64,000 nt of DNA from Bacteroidota bacterium (GTDB taxonomy: Bacteria; Bacteroidota; Bacteroidia; Chitinophagales; Chitinophagaceae): assembly GCA_018267955.1 (NCBI GenBank), contig JAFDXL010000008.1, forward strand, positions 403,711-467,710, in the 5' to 3' direction. Shown here in pieces: positions 1 through 8,535 of the stretch. Every line of letters begins with the position of its first letter. The first letter of the stretch is position 1. The notes below the pieces were generated by a model that did not search any database, was not told the origin of the DNA, and worked only from the letters and a program-made list of their open reading frames with translations. The position numbers and the translations under genes are program-made.

Positions 1-716
1 TTTTCACCGCTGCCAAACTGGTAATAATGGAGGGCTATGGCCTTACCGAAACCTCTCCCGTAATATCGGTAAACAAATTTGCAAGCGAAGACCGCAGGGT
101 AGGTACTATAGGGCCTGTAATAAAGGATGTGCAGGTAAAGCTTGCGGAAGATGGTGAGATACTGTGTAAAGGCCCCAATATAATGATGGGGTACTACAAA
201 AATCCTGAAATGACGGCGGAAGCCATAAAAGACGGCTGGTTTTATACCGGTGATATAGGAGAATGGGTAGAGGGTCGTTTCCTGAAGATTACAGATCGCA
301 AGAAGGAAATTTTCAAAACTGCAGGCGGTAAGTATGTAGCACCTCAGGTCGTGGAAAATAAGATGAAAGAAAGTGTGTTCATCGAGCAGATGATGGTCAT
401 CGGCGCAGGACGTAAATTTGTTAGTGCTTTGATTGTACCGGCCTTTAATTATGTTCGTAAATACTTGCAGGATCATGGCACTACACCACCTGCATCTAAT
501 GAAGAGCTGGTAAAGATGCCTGAAGTACAACAACTGATACAAAAGCAGGTTGATAAATACAACCCGCTTTTCAGCCACCCGGAACAAATAAAGAAGTTCG
601 ACCTGTTACCGAATGAATGGACCATTGACGCCGGTGAATTAACGCCTACTATAAAAGTAAAACGCAAAGTAATTGAGCAGAAGTACAGCAGTATTATTGA
701 TGCTATATATGCTTAA
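1..716 (+). CDS. Long-chain fatty acid--CoA ligase (AMP-forming), C-terminal part
   Basis: Adenylates a long-chain fatty acid and transfers it to CoA, in the cytoplasm or at the inner membrane, feeding lipid synthesis or beta-oxidation. The reading frame is already open at base 3, so the gene begins before the window and only about 237 residues are seen. Visible ANL-superfamily motifs are GYGLTETSP (A5 region), GWFYTGDIGEW (A7) and the DRKKEIFKTAGGKY hinge (A8). The C-terminal lid domain is complete and ends in a Lys-rich stretch (KVKRKVIEQKY). The long spacing after A8 fits the FadD15/long-chain group better than acetyl-CoA synthetases. The exact chain-length preference cannot be read. Confidence 0.9.
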   Translation, partial: FTAAKLVIMEGYGLTETSPVISVNKFASEDRRVGTIGPVIKDVQVKLAEDGEILCKGPNIMMGYYKNPEMTAEAIKDGWFYTGDIGEWVEGRFLKITDRKKEIFKTAGGKYVAPQVVENKMKESVFIEQMMVIGAGRKFVSALIVPAFNYVRKYLQDHGTTPPASNEELVKMPEVQQLIQKQVDKYNPLFSHPEQIKKFDLLPNEWTIDAGELTPTIKVKRKVIEQKYSSIIDAIYA

Positions 717-728
717 TAATTGACGCTA

Positions 729-1094
729 ATGAGAGTTTTTCTTTTTTGCACATTTCTGGTGCCGCTGCAATTTGTAGTATATGGCCAGCAACACAGCCTG
801 CCGATATACTATTTTGTAAAATCGGGTAGTGCAACAATGTATTCCGATACAGTTTTTACAGCGACCAATGGTTTTTCCGCAGAAGTTGGCGAAGACATTA
901 TTTTCGCTGATTCCGCGATAGTCCATAACGGAAAGAAAGCATTAATAATTGATGCCTATAAAAATGTAAACGTCACAAGGAACGACAAACTGCGAGACAA
1001 TAATTGTGACACTTTCAAGGCCGTCGGACATACCTGGCAAACCGGCCACCCGTCATATTCTGGCGACCACATACGGTTGCAATACGAAAAGTAA
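729..1094 (+). CDS. Hypothetical secreted protein
   Basis: Unrecognised 121-residue protein. It starts with a typical Sec signal peptide (MRVFLFCTFLVPLQFVVYG, then QQ), so it is probably exported to the periplasm or cell surface. I chose the ATG at 729; an in-frame TTG at 720 would add three residues. No catalytic motif is visible. The mature part is rich in Asp, Asn and Thr and looks beta-rich. It begins a dozen bases after the acyl-CoA ligase stop and may be co-transcribed with it. Confidence 0.55.
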   Translation: MRVFLFCTFLVPLQFVVYGQQHSLPIYYFVKSGSATMYSDTVFTATNGFSAEVGEDIIFADSAIVHNGKKALIIDAYKNVNVTRNDKLRDNNCDTFKAVGHTWQTGHPSYSGDHIRLQYEK

Positions 1095-1183
1095 ACGTTA
1101 GATGTTATTTTGTTGCTGGTTGTTTTGCGTTTGCTCTATATTATTCTTTCCTATGTAAACTGTTTGATTTTTCGCGAATTACT

Positions 1184-2248
1184 TCACGCAGATATTACAA
1201 CAGTTTTCTCATCCTTTGTAATCATTTTGCCTATTGGGTGCATACATTGTGCCAGGCCATTTACTTCAAATAAGTGCATGATCTCTTCTGCAGCTTCAGG
1301 TGCTACGCTAATAAGTAATCCGCCATTGGTCTGCGGGTCGGGGAGAAGATTAAAGGCTTGCATCACATCTACTCCAGGTTCAAATTTTACTTTGGTCGAA
1401 TAGCTATTCCAGTTCCGGTAGGTAGCATCGGGTACTATTCGTTGTGCCATATATTCTTTTACACCCGGCAATATTTGTATTGCGCTATAGCTAAGGTAGG
1501 CTGACAATCCACTGCCTTCCGTCATTTCTATAAGATGTCCCAGCAAACCAAAACCTGTTACATCTGTCATTGCATGTACGCTGCTCATGGCTCCTAACTG
1601 TTCTCCAATTTTATTCAGGCTCGTCATTTGTTCCACCATTATTGCAGCAAGCTCAGGTGTTATAACACCTCTTTTTTGGGCAGTAGATAGCACGCCGACA
1701 CCAAGGGGCTTGGTCAGGAACAACAGGTCGCCTTCTCTTGCAGTATCGTTGCGTTTCAGATTGGCTACCGGCATCAGGCCTGTTACAGCCAATCCAAACA
1801 TTGGTTCTTGGGTGTCTATGCTATGGCCTCCGGCAAGGGGTATATTTGCAGCCGCGCAGGTAGCCTTTCCGCCTGCTATTACCTTTTGGGCTATTTCTGC
1901 AGGCAATTTATCAACAGGCCATCCTAATATGGCTACTGCCAGTAATGGCGAGCCTCCCATTGCATACACATCACTGATGGCATTGGCTGCTGCAATTCGG
2001 CCAAAGTCGTAGGGGTCATCCACTATCGGCATGAAAAAGTCTGTCGTGGATATGATTGCGCTGCCGTTCCCCAGGTCGTAAACAGCCGCGTCATCCTTAC
2101 TGCTGTTACCCACCAGTAGTTTTTTATCATCCGGTGTCGCAATGCTGTTTTTAAGTATTTGTTCGAGCACAGCGGGAGCGATTTTACAGCCACATCCGGC
2201 ACCACGCGAGTATTGGGTAAGTTTGATCTCTGTATTTGTCTGTTCCAT
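1184..2248 (-). CDS. selD: Selenide, water dikinase (selenophosphate synthetase)
   Basis: Makes selenophosphate from selenide and ATP, the activated selenium donor for tRNA 2-selenouridine and, in other organisms, selenocysteine. The start at 2248 is chosen because it gives the family N-terminus, with LTQYSRGAGCGCK at residues 10-22. The catalytic position (residue 19) is Cys rather than selenocysteine and Lys22 is conserved. The Asp-rich ATP/Mg sites follow (DDAAVYD, TTDFFMP, DVYAMGG). At 354 residues it is full length. It starts 2 bp after the stop of mnmH, so the two form one operon. No selA, selB or tRNA-Sec is in the window, so the product probably serves tRNA selenation. Confidence 0.95.
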   Translation of the reverse strand: MEQTNTEIKLTQYSRGAGCGCKIAPAVLEQILKNSIATPDDKKLLVGNSSKDDAAVYDLGNGSAIISTTDFFMPIVDDPYDFGRIAAANAISDVYAMGGSPLLAVAILGWPVDKLPAEIAQKVIAGGKATCAAANIPLAGGHSIDTQEPMFGLAVTGLMPVANLKRNDTAREGDLLFLTKPLGVGVLSTAQKRGVITPELAAIMVEQMTSLNKIGEQLGAMSSVHAMTDVTGFGLLGHLIEMTEGSGLSAYLSYSAIQILPGVKEYMAQRIVPDATYRNWNSYSTKVKFEPGVDVMQAFNLLPDPQTNGGLLISVAPEAAEEIMHLFEVNGLAQCMHPIGKMITKDEKTVVISA

Positions 2249-2250
2249 TA

Positions 2251-3264
2251 TTAATTGTTCAGGTGTTCTGAAAGAGTTGTTACGATTTGTGCGGCATCCG
2301 TAGTAGGGCATGGTATGGTTTGTATTTGCTGTGCAGTTCGCTCCTGCAATGCCTTTCTATATTGTTTGTCGTAATACCTTAATAAAATTGTAAAGCATCC
2401 TTTAATATCGTCTTCAAGCAGGCAATTCACAGCATTTTTTGTATCCAGGCCACCAAGTCTTTTTTGTATGCGCATAATGCTGTTAACAAGTTTAGGCTTT
2501 TGTTGTTTTCCATATCCTTTAACAATATGTTCCAGCCGCTGCTCAAAAGGAATATCTACAAAATACACCTTTGCGTTGCGCATTTGCTTCCAAAATGGCT
2601 GTGGAATGTTCACGAGTCCGATGCGCTGGCTCTCGTCTTCCAGCCATATCGTATTAGCTTCCTGCTTTACTAATTCTGTAGCCAGCAGGTTTTCAAACAT
2701 TTCCTGGCGAGGTTGTGTTTTGCCTTCTACATCACCGAAAGCTGAACCCCGGTGTACAGCTATCGACTCCAGGTCTATATGAGGTCGCAGTTTTTGCAAT
2801 GCTTCCGTTTTGCCCGATCCCGTATAGCCGCCCAGGATGCGTAGGCTCCATTGCTTGTCAAACTGCTTCAGCACCCATTGTCTATATGCCTTGTAACCCC
2901 CTGCCAGGGTGTATACTTTAAAACCATAAAGATCAAGCAGCCATGCTACACCGGCACTACGCATGCCGCCACGCCAGCAATGCACCAGTAAGGTTTTGTC
3001 TTTTCGGGCTATTGTCTCTGCCTGTTCTACCATAGGCCGCATCTTCACGCCGAAATAATCGAGGCCTATTTTAACTGCGGTTTCCCTGCTTTGCTGTTTA
3101 TATGCAGTGCCCACTACTTTTCTTTCCTCATCTGTAAAAAGTGGGAAACTATGAGCGCCGGGTATATGTGCCTGTTGATATTCCCCCGGGCTTCTTACAT
3201 CCAGAATAGGATGTTTTGTAGCGAGGTACAGGAATTGCTCAATTGAAAGCTTATTGATAGCCAT
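2251..3264 (-). CDS. mnmH: tRNA 2-selenouridine synthase
   Basis: Converts 2-thiouridine at the wobble position of Lys, Glu and Gln tRNAs to 2-selenouridine by way of a geranylated intermediate, using selenophosphate. Residues 1-125 form a rhodanese domain with catalytic Cys96 in HCWRGGMRS. A P-loop, GGYTGSGKT, lies at about 145-153 and belongs to the C-terminal ATPase-like domain. The length of 337 aa is slightly under the E. coli protein. It is the first gene of the operon with selD, which supplies its substrate. A TAACTTTG -7 box lies just upstream of the start. Confidence 0.94.
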   Translation of the reverse strand: MAINKLSIEQFLYLATKHPILDVRSPGEYQQAHIPGAHSFPLFTDEERKVVGTAYKQQSRETAVKIGLDYFGVKMRPMVEQAETIARKDKTLLVHCWRGGMRSAGVAWLLDLYGFKVYTLAGGYKAYRQWVLKQFDKQWSLRILGGYTGSGKTEALQKLRPHIDLESIAVHRGSAFGDVEGKTQPRQEMFENLLATELVKQEANTIWLEDESQRIGLVNIPQPFWKQMRNAKVYFVDIPFEQRLEHIVKGYGKQQKPKLVNSIMRIQKRLGGLDTKNAVNCLLEDDIKGCFTILLRYYDKQYRKALQERTAQQIQTIPCPTTDAAQIVTTLSEHLNN

Positions 3265-3272
3265 TACGCCAC

Positions 3273-3280
3273 CAAAGTTA
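3273..3280 (-). promoter_or_regulatory. Probable -7 box of mnmH-selD
   Basis: On the minus strand this reads TAACTTTG, matching the Bacteroidota sigma consensus TAnnTTTG, and it lies 8 bases before the mnmH start. No clear -33 TTG was found at the usual distance, so the leader would be very short and the call rests on the -7 box alone. Confidence 0.35.
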
Positions 3281-3296
3281 ATAAACTGGAGGAACC

Positions 3297-4847
3297 TTAG
3301 GATGCAGTCTTACTTTCCTGCAGCCCTTCTTTTACCTTTCTGACCACCCATTCCTTATAAGGTACCCTGTTGAGTTTACTTTCTATCCATACAGGGAAAT
3401 TGAAAATGGTAAATACCTGTTGCTGCACAGGATCATTTGCTGTAAGTTTCAATGTATCTGATAGTTGGTTAAATTGTTGCTGCAGGCCTTTAAAATTGCC
3501 GGTATGATAAGCTTTATTCAGCGCATGTATAATTGCCTTTTCAAAGGGCAGCGGCGTTTCGTGCCGGTAAAAGTAGGAGTAGGTGCTTTTATATTGCAGC
3601 TCGAAGAGGTAATTATCTTTTTTCTCAAAGCATATTACTAGTAAAAAGAGGTGCGCAAAAGAATAGTGTTCTGTTCTGCTATTGTTGTCGAAGAGCAGGA
3701 GCGCGTTTTTTATATAGTGGTATGCATCATCATAATCTCTAAGTACAAAACAGGCTATCCCGAGAGACAGGTTTAGTGTACGTTGTATGTCTTCGTTCAC
3801 GTATTGCTCCCACTGTAGCATCATCTTCTTCATACCCTTCACTAGGGCTTCTACTTTATAGTAATCTGCCAGCTTGTTATAAATTCTGTTTAATGCAAGG
3901 TGTTTAATGGCTTCAAAATAGGCAATATGTGATGCGCCATTAATTCTTTTGTTTGCAGGGTGTTCCATTACATCTATCACATGCTGATAATCTTTTGCCA
4001 GCACGGCAGTGTAGTAAAACACGTATAATACCTCGATGTAATTTTCAGGATCATATCCGATACGGTCGGGCGCTGCTTGCCAGTTATGGATGTTTACATA
4101 GGCATGTACATAGCTTTCTGCATTGTGTTGCAGGTAATGCAGGGTAGCCTTTGTCATGTGGTAGTAATGCTTATACAGGAAGGAACGGTTAACGATAGGA
4201 GCATCCAGTATTGGCTGCTGTAACATATTTTTTATAGTTCCCTGGTCTTCTTTGGTTTGCCTGAAATGTGCTTTCCGTCTTAATAATAAAGCCTGGAAAT
4301 GTAGTTCCTGCATTTCCAGCAGCTTGGCATACTCCTCAACAGAAATGATGGCCTCATCATAATCGTTCAATAAGTCTTGTTGGGTAGCCTTGGGGTTATA
4401 ATAGAGTTGTAGTTTTCTGTACTCTTCTTTTAGCAATTGTATCATTGCATAATTCTCATACTGTCTTGCCTGCTTTAGGGATGACTGCCATATTTTAAGC
4501 GCCATTTTATGCAGGTTCTTATTCCTCAATATGCGTACCAGGGAAAGTTGCTGATAAAGTCCCGCGTCAATATCTTCCGTCGCATGCAACACAAGAAGTG
4601 CTTTAAATAATTGCTCTGTTAGATAATTCTTTGTGTAGGATATGTTTTTGGCGTTAAGCGCCGGAGATAATTGTTGTATGAGCTTTGATTCATCATATTC
4701 CTGTTGTTTATTAAGCAGATCAAACACTTGCAGATATAGTGGATCATGACCGTTGCCGGTGCTTCGGGAAAAATCCCTTCGGAAGAAGAGCTTCTCCTGC
4801 TGGGTAAGGCTCTGTACCAATTGCCATATATTACTGGATGCAGCCAT
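3297..4847 (-). CDS. Hypothetical helical-repeat (TPR-like) protein
   Basis: Unrecognised 516-residue protein with no signal peptide. The sequence is strongly alpha-helical with repeated Tyr, Leu and His patterns (for example EEYAKLLEMQELHFQALLLR, then HYIKNALLLF), as in tetratricopeptide-like arrays, and has no catalytic motif. I used the ATG at 4847 (MAASSNIW) because the 17 residues before it look untranslated. Large cytoplasmic repeat proteins of this type are common in Chitinophagaceae; a scaffold role is only a guess. It ends 32 bp before the mnmH start and may share that transcript. Confidence 0.6.
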   Translation of the reverse strand: MAASSNIWQLVQSLTQQEKLFFRRDFSRSTGNGHDPLYLQVFDLLNKQQEYDESKLIQQLSPALNAKNISYTKNYLTEQLFKALLVLHATEDIDAGLYQQLSLVRILRNKNLHKMALKIWQSSLKQARQYENYAMIQLLKEEYRKLQLYYNPKATQQDLLNDYDEAIISVEEYAKLLEMQELHFQALLLRRKAHFRQTKEDQGTIKNMLQQPILDAPIVNRSFLYKHYYHMTKATLHYLQHNAESYVHAYVNIHNWQAAPDRIGYDPENYIEVLYVFYYTAVLAKDYQHVIDVMEHPANKRINGASHIAYFEAIKHLALNRIYNKLADYYKVEALVKGMKKMMLQWEQYVNEDIQRTLNLSLGIACFVLRDYDDAYHYIKNALLLFDNNSRTEHYSFAHLFLLVICFEKKDNYLFELQYKSTYSYFYRHETPLPFEKAIIHALNKAYHTGNFKGLQQQFNQLSDTLKLTANDPVQQQVFTIFNFPVWIESKLNRVPYKEWVVRKVKEGLQESKTAS

Positions 4848-5084
4848 AATAATTAGAGAAACTGGAATAGGCTCTCCCAAAAAATCAGCAGTCCGCAAAA
4901 TGAGAAATGCAGTTTTTTCTGACTTCGCCTCTGTCTTATCCTCTTATCAATCTAAATAATGAACCCAAAAGTTAGAGAAAAATTAAATGTCATCCAAATG
5001 TCATGGGTTTAGTTTTATGTTATAAAAATGAATTTTTTAACCGAGATCAATTGAATAATTACCCCTGCTGATAAATCAAAAAAG

Positions 5085-5110
5085 TAAAGGCGCAGTTAAC
5101 TGCGCCTTTA
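5085..5110 (-). terminator. Perfect 26-bp palindromic terminator
   Basis: TAAAGGCGCAGTT is followed directly by its exact reverse complement, giving a GC-rich hairpin with A/T tracts on both sides. It lies 20 bp downstream of the DUF5362 gene stop and can end that minus-strand transcript. The symmetry would let it act in both directions. Confidence 0.7.
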
Positions 5111-5130
5111 TCATATTATGTCGGTTAAGA

Positions 5131-5580
5131 TTATCGATGCATTCCTGCAAAGGAACCAACCATTATCAGTAGAATAATGATGAGCAGGTATAGTGCTAAA
5201 ATGATGATCGTAATAACACCTATATACTTGAACATGCTCTTTAGATAGTACATGGCCCTGGCAAAGGTATTATTGTCATTGCTGTACACTGCTTCTTTAC
5301 ATAATACAGCAAATTTGTACAACGCGAAAACGGGATAAAAATAAATTGCAGCGATGAGTGTATAAGCCAAGCCAAAACCAATGCCGCCAATTGCGGCAAG
5401 GGCATTGTTAACGCCAGGTGTTTGCATCACTGCAGAACCAATGGCAAATCCCGCAAAGATCATCATCCCCATGAACACAAAACCCGCGATGCCGAGGAAC
5501 TTTGCCCATCCGGCTGCTTCTTTCAGATGGTTTTTAGCAGTTTCATCAACAATTAACTGTGGTGTTTCTTCGTTGAGCAT
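5131..5580 (-). CDS. DUF5362-like membrane protein
   Basis: A 149-residue inner-membrane protein with four likely transmembrane segments: GIAGFVFMGMMIFAGFAIG, a second near AIGGIGFGLAYTLIAAIYFY, and a C-terminal stretch around YIGVITIIILALYLLIIILL. The N-terminal part (VDETAKNHLKEAAGWAKFLG) and overall layout match the Bacteroidota DUF5362 family, whose role is unknown. It lies 29 bp downstream of proS on the same strand and has its own hairpin terminator after the stop. Confidence 0.7.
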   Translation of the reverse strand: MLNEETPQLIVDETAKNHLKEAAGWAKFLGIAGFVFMGMMIFAGFAIGSAVMQTPGVNNALAAIGGIGFGLAYTLIAAIYFYPVFALYKFAVLCKEAVYSNDNNTFARAMYYLKSMFKYIGVITIIILALYLLIIILLIMVGSFAGMHR

Positions 5581-5609
5581 ATTTCATAGTGTTTGTTAAG
5601 TAAATATAC

Positions 5610-7088
5610 TTAATACGCTCTTGCAAACAATACACGCTGTGTCGATGGATTGCCGGTCAATATACATTTACCGTTCTCCTGCACATTGTTCAATGGTATA
5701 CAGCGTATAGTAGCCTTGGTCAGTTCTTTGATCTTAGCCTCGGTTTCTGCAGTACCGTCCCAGTGCGCAGATACAAAACCCGGAGTTTCATCCAAAACAC
5801 GAACAAATTCATCCCAGCTATCTACCGTACGCATATTTTCTGTACGGAATGCAAGTGCTTTATTATACAGGTTTGTTTGTATATCAGTCAGCAATTGGGC
5901 TATATGGCTTTCAATACCGTCCAGCGATACTGAAGATTTGGTTTTCTCATCCCTGCGGGCTACTTCTGCCACATTATTTTCCAGGTCGCGAGCACCCAGG
6001 GCAATGCGCACAGGTACGCCGCGCAGTTCATATTCTGCAAATTTCCATCCCGGGCGGGTGGTATCGTCATTGTCAAACTTCGCACGGATGCCTTTCAACT
6101 GCAATTCCTTAACTAATGCCTTGGCCTTGTCATCTATTTTTTGCCTTGCTTCTGCATCTTTATTGTAAATAGGCACAATAACCACCTGCAGCGGAGCAAT
6201 GCGCGGAGGCAGCACCAAGCCTTCATCGTCACTATGCGCCATTACCAGAGCACCTATCAGGCGTGTAGATACGCCCCATGAAGTAGCCCAAACATGTTCG
6301 ATCTTATTGTCTTTGTCGGCAAATTTCACGTCAAATGCCTTGGCAAAATTCTGGCCCAGGAAGTGAGAAGTACCTGCCTGCAATGCTTTACCGTCTTGCA
6401 TCAATGCTTCTATGCAATAAGTATCCTCGGCCCCTGCAAAACGTTCGCTTGGTGATTTCACGCCGCGGATCACAGGCAACGCCATATATTCTTCCACAAA
6501 GGTTGCATATACATCGAGCATCTTAACGGTCTCTTCAATAGCTTCTTCACGTGTTGCGTGTGCGGTATGGCCTTCCTGCCACAGGAATTCTGCGGTGCGT
6601 AGGAAGAGGCGGGTACGCATCTCCCAACGTACTACGTTTGCCCATTGGTTAATGAGCAGGGGCAGGTCGCGGTATGACTGTATCCATTTTTTGTACGTGC
6701 TCCAGATAATGGTTTCCGAAGTAGGCCTTACTATCAGCTCTTCTTCCAGTTTAGCCTCCGGGTCCACAATAACACCATTGCCGTTCGGGTCGTTTTTCAG
6801 GCGGTAATGGGTTACTACAGCGCATTCCTTCGCAAAGCCCTCAACGTGAGATGCTTCTTTACTGAGGTAGCTTTTGGGTATAAACAGCGGGAAATAGGCA
6901 TTTTGGTGCCCTGTATCCTTAAACATTTTGTCTAATACGTCGCGCATATTCTCCCAAAGTGCAAACCCATAAGGTTTTATCACCATGCAACCGCGTACGT
7001 CAGAGTGTTCAGCTAATCCGCCTTTCAATATCAGGTCATTATACCATTGGGCATAGTCCTGTTTACGAGATGTTAAAATATTGCTCAT
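5610..7088 (-). CDS. proS: Prolyl-tRNA synthetase (eukaryote/archaeal-type)
   Basis: Charges tRNA-Pro with proline. At 492 residues and without the editing insertion of the long bacterial type, it belongs to the ProS type 3 group used in many Bacteroidota. Class II motifs are visible: motif 2 region VVRWEMRTR followed by [16 protein letters not shown], and the [14 protein letters not shown] segment. The anticodon-binding domain begins near [16 protein letters not shown], and the C-terminal zinc-like region ends in Tyr, as is usual for this type. The start at 7088 ([12 protein letters not shown]) fits the family. Confidence 0.95.
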   Translation of the reverse strand: MSNILTSRKQDYAQWYNDLILKGGLAEHSDVRGCMVIKPYGFALWENMRDVLDKMFKDTGHQNAYFPLFIPKSYLSKEASHVEGFAKECAVVTHYRLKNDPNGNGVIVDPEAKLEEELIVRPTSETIIWSTYKKWIQSYRDLPLLINQWANVVRWEMRTRLFLRTAEFLWQEGHTAHATREEAIEETVKMLDVYATFVEEYMALPVIRGVKSPSERFAGAEDTYCIEALMQDGKALQAGTSHFLGQNFAKAFDVKFADKDNKIEHVWATSWGVSTRLIGALVMAHSDDEGLVLPPRIAPLQVVIVPIYNKDAEARQKIDDKAKALVKELQLKGIRAKFDNDDTTRPGWKFAEYELRGVPVRIALGARDLENNVAEVARRDEKTKSSVSLDGIESHIAQLLTDIQTNLYNKALAFRTENMRTVDSWDEFVRVLDETPGFVSAHWDGTAETEAKIKELTKATIRCIPLNNVQENGKCILTGNPSTQRVLFARAY

Positions 7089-7099
7089 GTTAATCTTGG

Positions 7100-7126
7100 C
7101 ACACTTTTCGGTGTCTTAAAAGTGTG
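7100..7126 (-). promoter_or_regulatory. 9-bp inverted repeat in the proS leader
   Basis: CACACTTTT and AAAAGTGTG are separated by 9 bases between the proS start and its -7 box. In the transcript it would form a hairpin just upstream of the start codon. A T-box is not recognisable; the element may be an operator or a translational control hairpin. Confidence 0.35.
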
Positions 7127-7127
7127 G

Positions 7128-7135
7128 CAAATGTA
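7128..7135 (-). promoter_or_regulatory. Probable -7 box of proS
   Basis: The minus strand reads TACATTTG, a match to TAnnTTTG, about 40 bases before the proS start. No good -33 TTG was seen. Confidence 0.4.
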
Positions 7136-7163
7136 CTAATTTCACTAAGTAAAACATTATAAG

Positions 7164-8357
7164 ATGAAACGCCTCATCATTACCGGCCTTTTGTTGACGA
7201 GCATCGTTAGCAATAATTCCTATGCCCAAAGCAAGAATTACGAAGACGATATTTACTATACGAAGAAGGATGCGCAAAAGGATGCCGAGGAGCAGAAGAA
7301 AATAGACGAAGAGTATGAGCGGCAGAGAGCGGCTGAGCAGGAACGTGCTAGGCAGGCAGCGCAGGATAACGGCAATGGAAATATATACAGCAGCAATGAC
7401 AATAGCAGCGATGTGTATATAGACTATGATGACGATAGTTATTATTCTAACCGTTTCTCCAATTTTGGCTACGGATCTTTTTATGATCCTTACCGTTTCA
7501 ATTCCTGGTATTCCCCATATTATTCAGGTTTTGGTATGGGTTATGGCTGGGGCTATGGTTCAGGCTGGTCTGTAGGCATTGGCTATGGTGGCCCTTATTG
7601 GTCTCCATATTGGGGTTATAGTGCATGGTATGGTTATCCCGGTTTTTATAGCGCATGGAACTATCCATATTATGCTTGCACCGGTTGGGGCTATGGTTTT
7701 GGAGGATACTACGGTGGCTATTATGGTTATGGAGGCTACTACGGTGGAGGCTATTATGGTGGTTATAATGAGGGTTTAAACAATGGTAATGTTCGCGGCA
7801 GGTCTTACGGTCCCCGTACTTCCATGAATACTTTTAATTACGGCCCCCGGGTGTCAACCGGCATACGCCAGGCAGCAGGTAGCACCATCGGCACACGTAC
7901 CGATCCTCAATTGCGTACTTCTGGCCCGGTAAATACTTCAGGTAATGCAGGTGGTGGCCGCGGTATGGCACAGCCATCAATGCCATCTGGTGTTAGCGCT
8001 CGCCCTTATAATACTACTCCTGGTGGTGGCGTAAGAGGAGCAGAAGTTGCAAGCCCTAATTCAGTAAGGACATTTAGTTCCGGTGCCGGCGAGGTTCGCC
8101 AGGCGCAGCCTGCTCAAGGCTATCAGCAGCCGGTACGTACTTATGAGTCTGCAAGCCCTCGCAGTTACGAGCAGCAGCAGCCGGTACGTACTTATGAAGC
8201 TCCGGCTCGCACATATGAGCAACCAAGCCGCAGTTACGAGGCCCCATCCCGCAGCTTTGGCGGCGGTGGCGGATTCGGAGGTGGCAGCCGCGGTGGCGGT
8301 GGTGGTTTTGGTGGTGGCGGCGGTAGTCGCGGCGGCGGTGGTGGTGGCCGCAGATAA
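7164..8357 (+). CDS. Secreted Gly/Tyr-rich low-complexity protein
   Basis: A 397-residue protein of unknown function. A signal peptide (residues 1-21, ending SNNSYA) is followed by a charged Glu/Gln/Arg helix (residues about 25-70), an acidic Asp/Tyr patch, then about 120 residues of Gly-Tyr-Trp repeats (YGGYYGYGGYYGG type). The next part has imperfect RTYE/RSYE repeats with Gln, Pro and Ala, and the C-terminus is a Gly-rich tail with interspersed Arg or Ser. Composition suggests an extracellular or envelope material protein. The Gly-rich 3' end is GC-rich compared with its neighbours. Terminator hairpin downstream. Confidence 0.7.
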   Translation: MKRLIITGLLLTSIVSNNSYAQSKNYEDDIYYTKKDAQKDAEEQKKIDEEYERQRAAEQERARQAAQDNGNGNIYSSNDNSSDVYIDYDDDSYYSNRFSNFGYGSFYDPYRFNSWYSPYYSGFGMGYGWGYGSGWSVGIGYGGPYWSPYWGYSAWYGYPGFYSAWNYPYYACTGWGYGFGGYYGGYYGYGGYYGGGYYGGYNEGLNNGNVRGRSYGPRTSMNTFNYGPRVSTGIRQAAGSTIGTRTDPQLRTSGPVNTSGNAGGGRGMAQPSMPSGVSARPYNTTPGGGVRGAEVASPNSVRTFSSGAGEVRQAQPAQGYQQPVRTYESASPRSYEQQQPVRTYEAPARTYEQPSRSYEAPSRSFGGGGGFGGGSRGGGGGFGGGGGSRGGGGGGRR

Positions 8358-8385
8358 TTCAGGCTACAACAACAGGCAAAATATT

Positions 8386-8425
8386 AATCCCGTTTGATGG
8401 TACCAGCATCCGCGGGATTTTTTTT
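8386..8425 (+). terminator. Rho-independent terminator
   Basis: AATCCCG and CGGGATT pair across a 20-base loop and are followed by a long T run; it lies 29 bp after the Gly/Tyr-rich protein gene. Confidence 0.75.
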
Positions 8426-8535
8426 AACAAAAGATTTTTTAACAGAGGTATAATATTTGATTGTTGATATTTGGTGTGTCATTATTAAACATTAATCACC
8501 ATTTTTTGTCATAGTTAATAACAGAAACTTCTTTT

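Noticed and set aside
1184..2248. Selenocysteine in SelD
   Set aside because: The catalytic codon is a Cys codon and there is no in-frame UGA.
7579..8397. Gly-rich DNA repeats as a CRISPR or satellite array
   Set aside because: They are codon repeats of the Gly/Tyr and Gly/Arg regions of the 7164-8357 protein.
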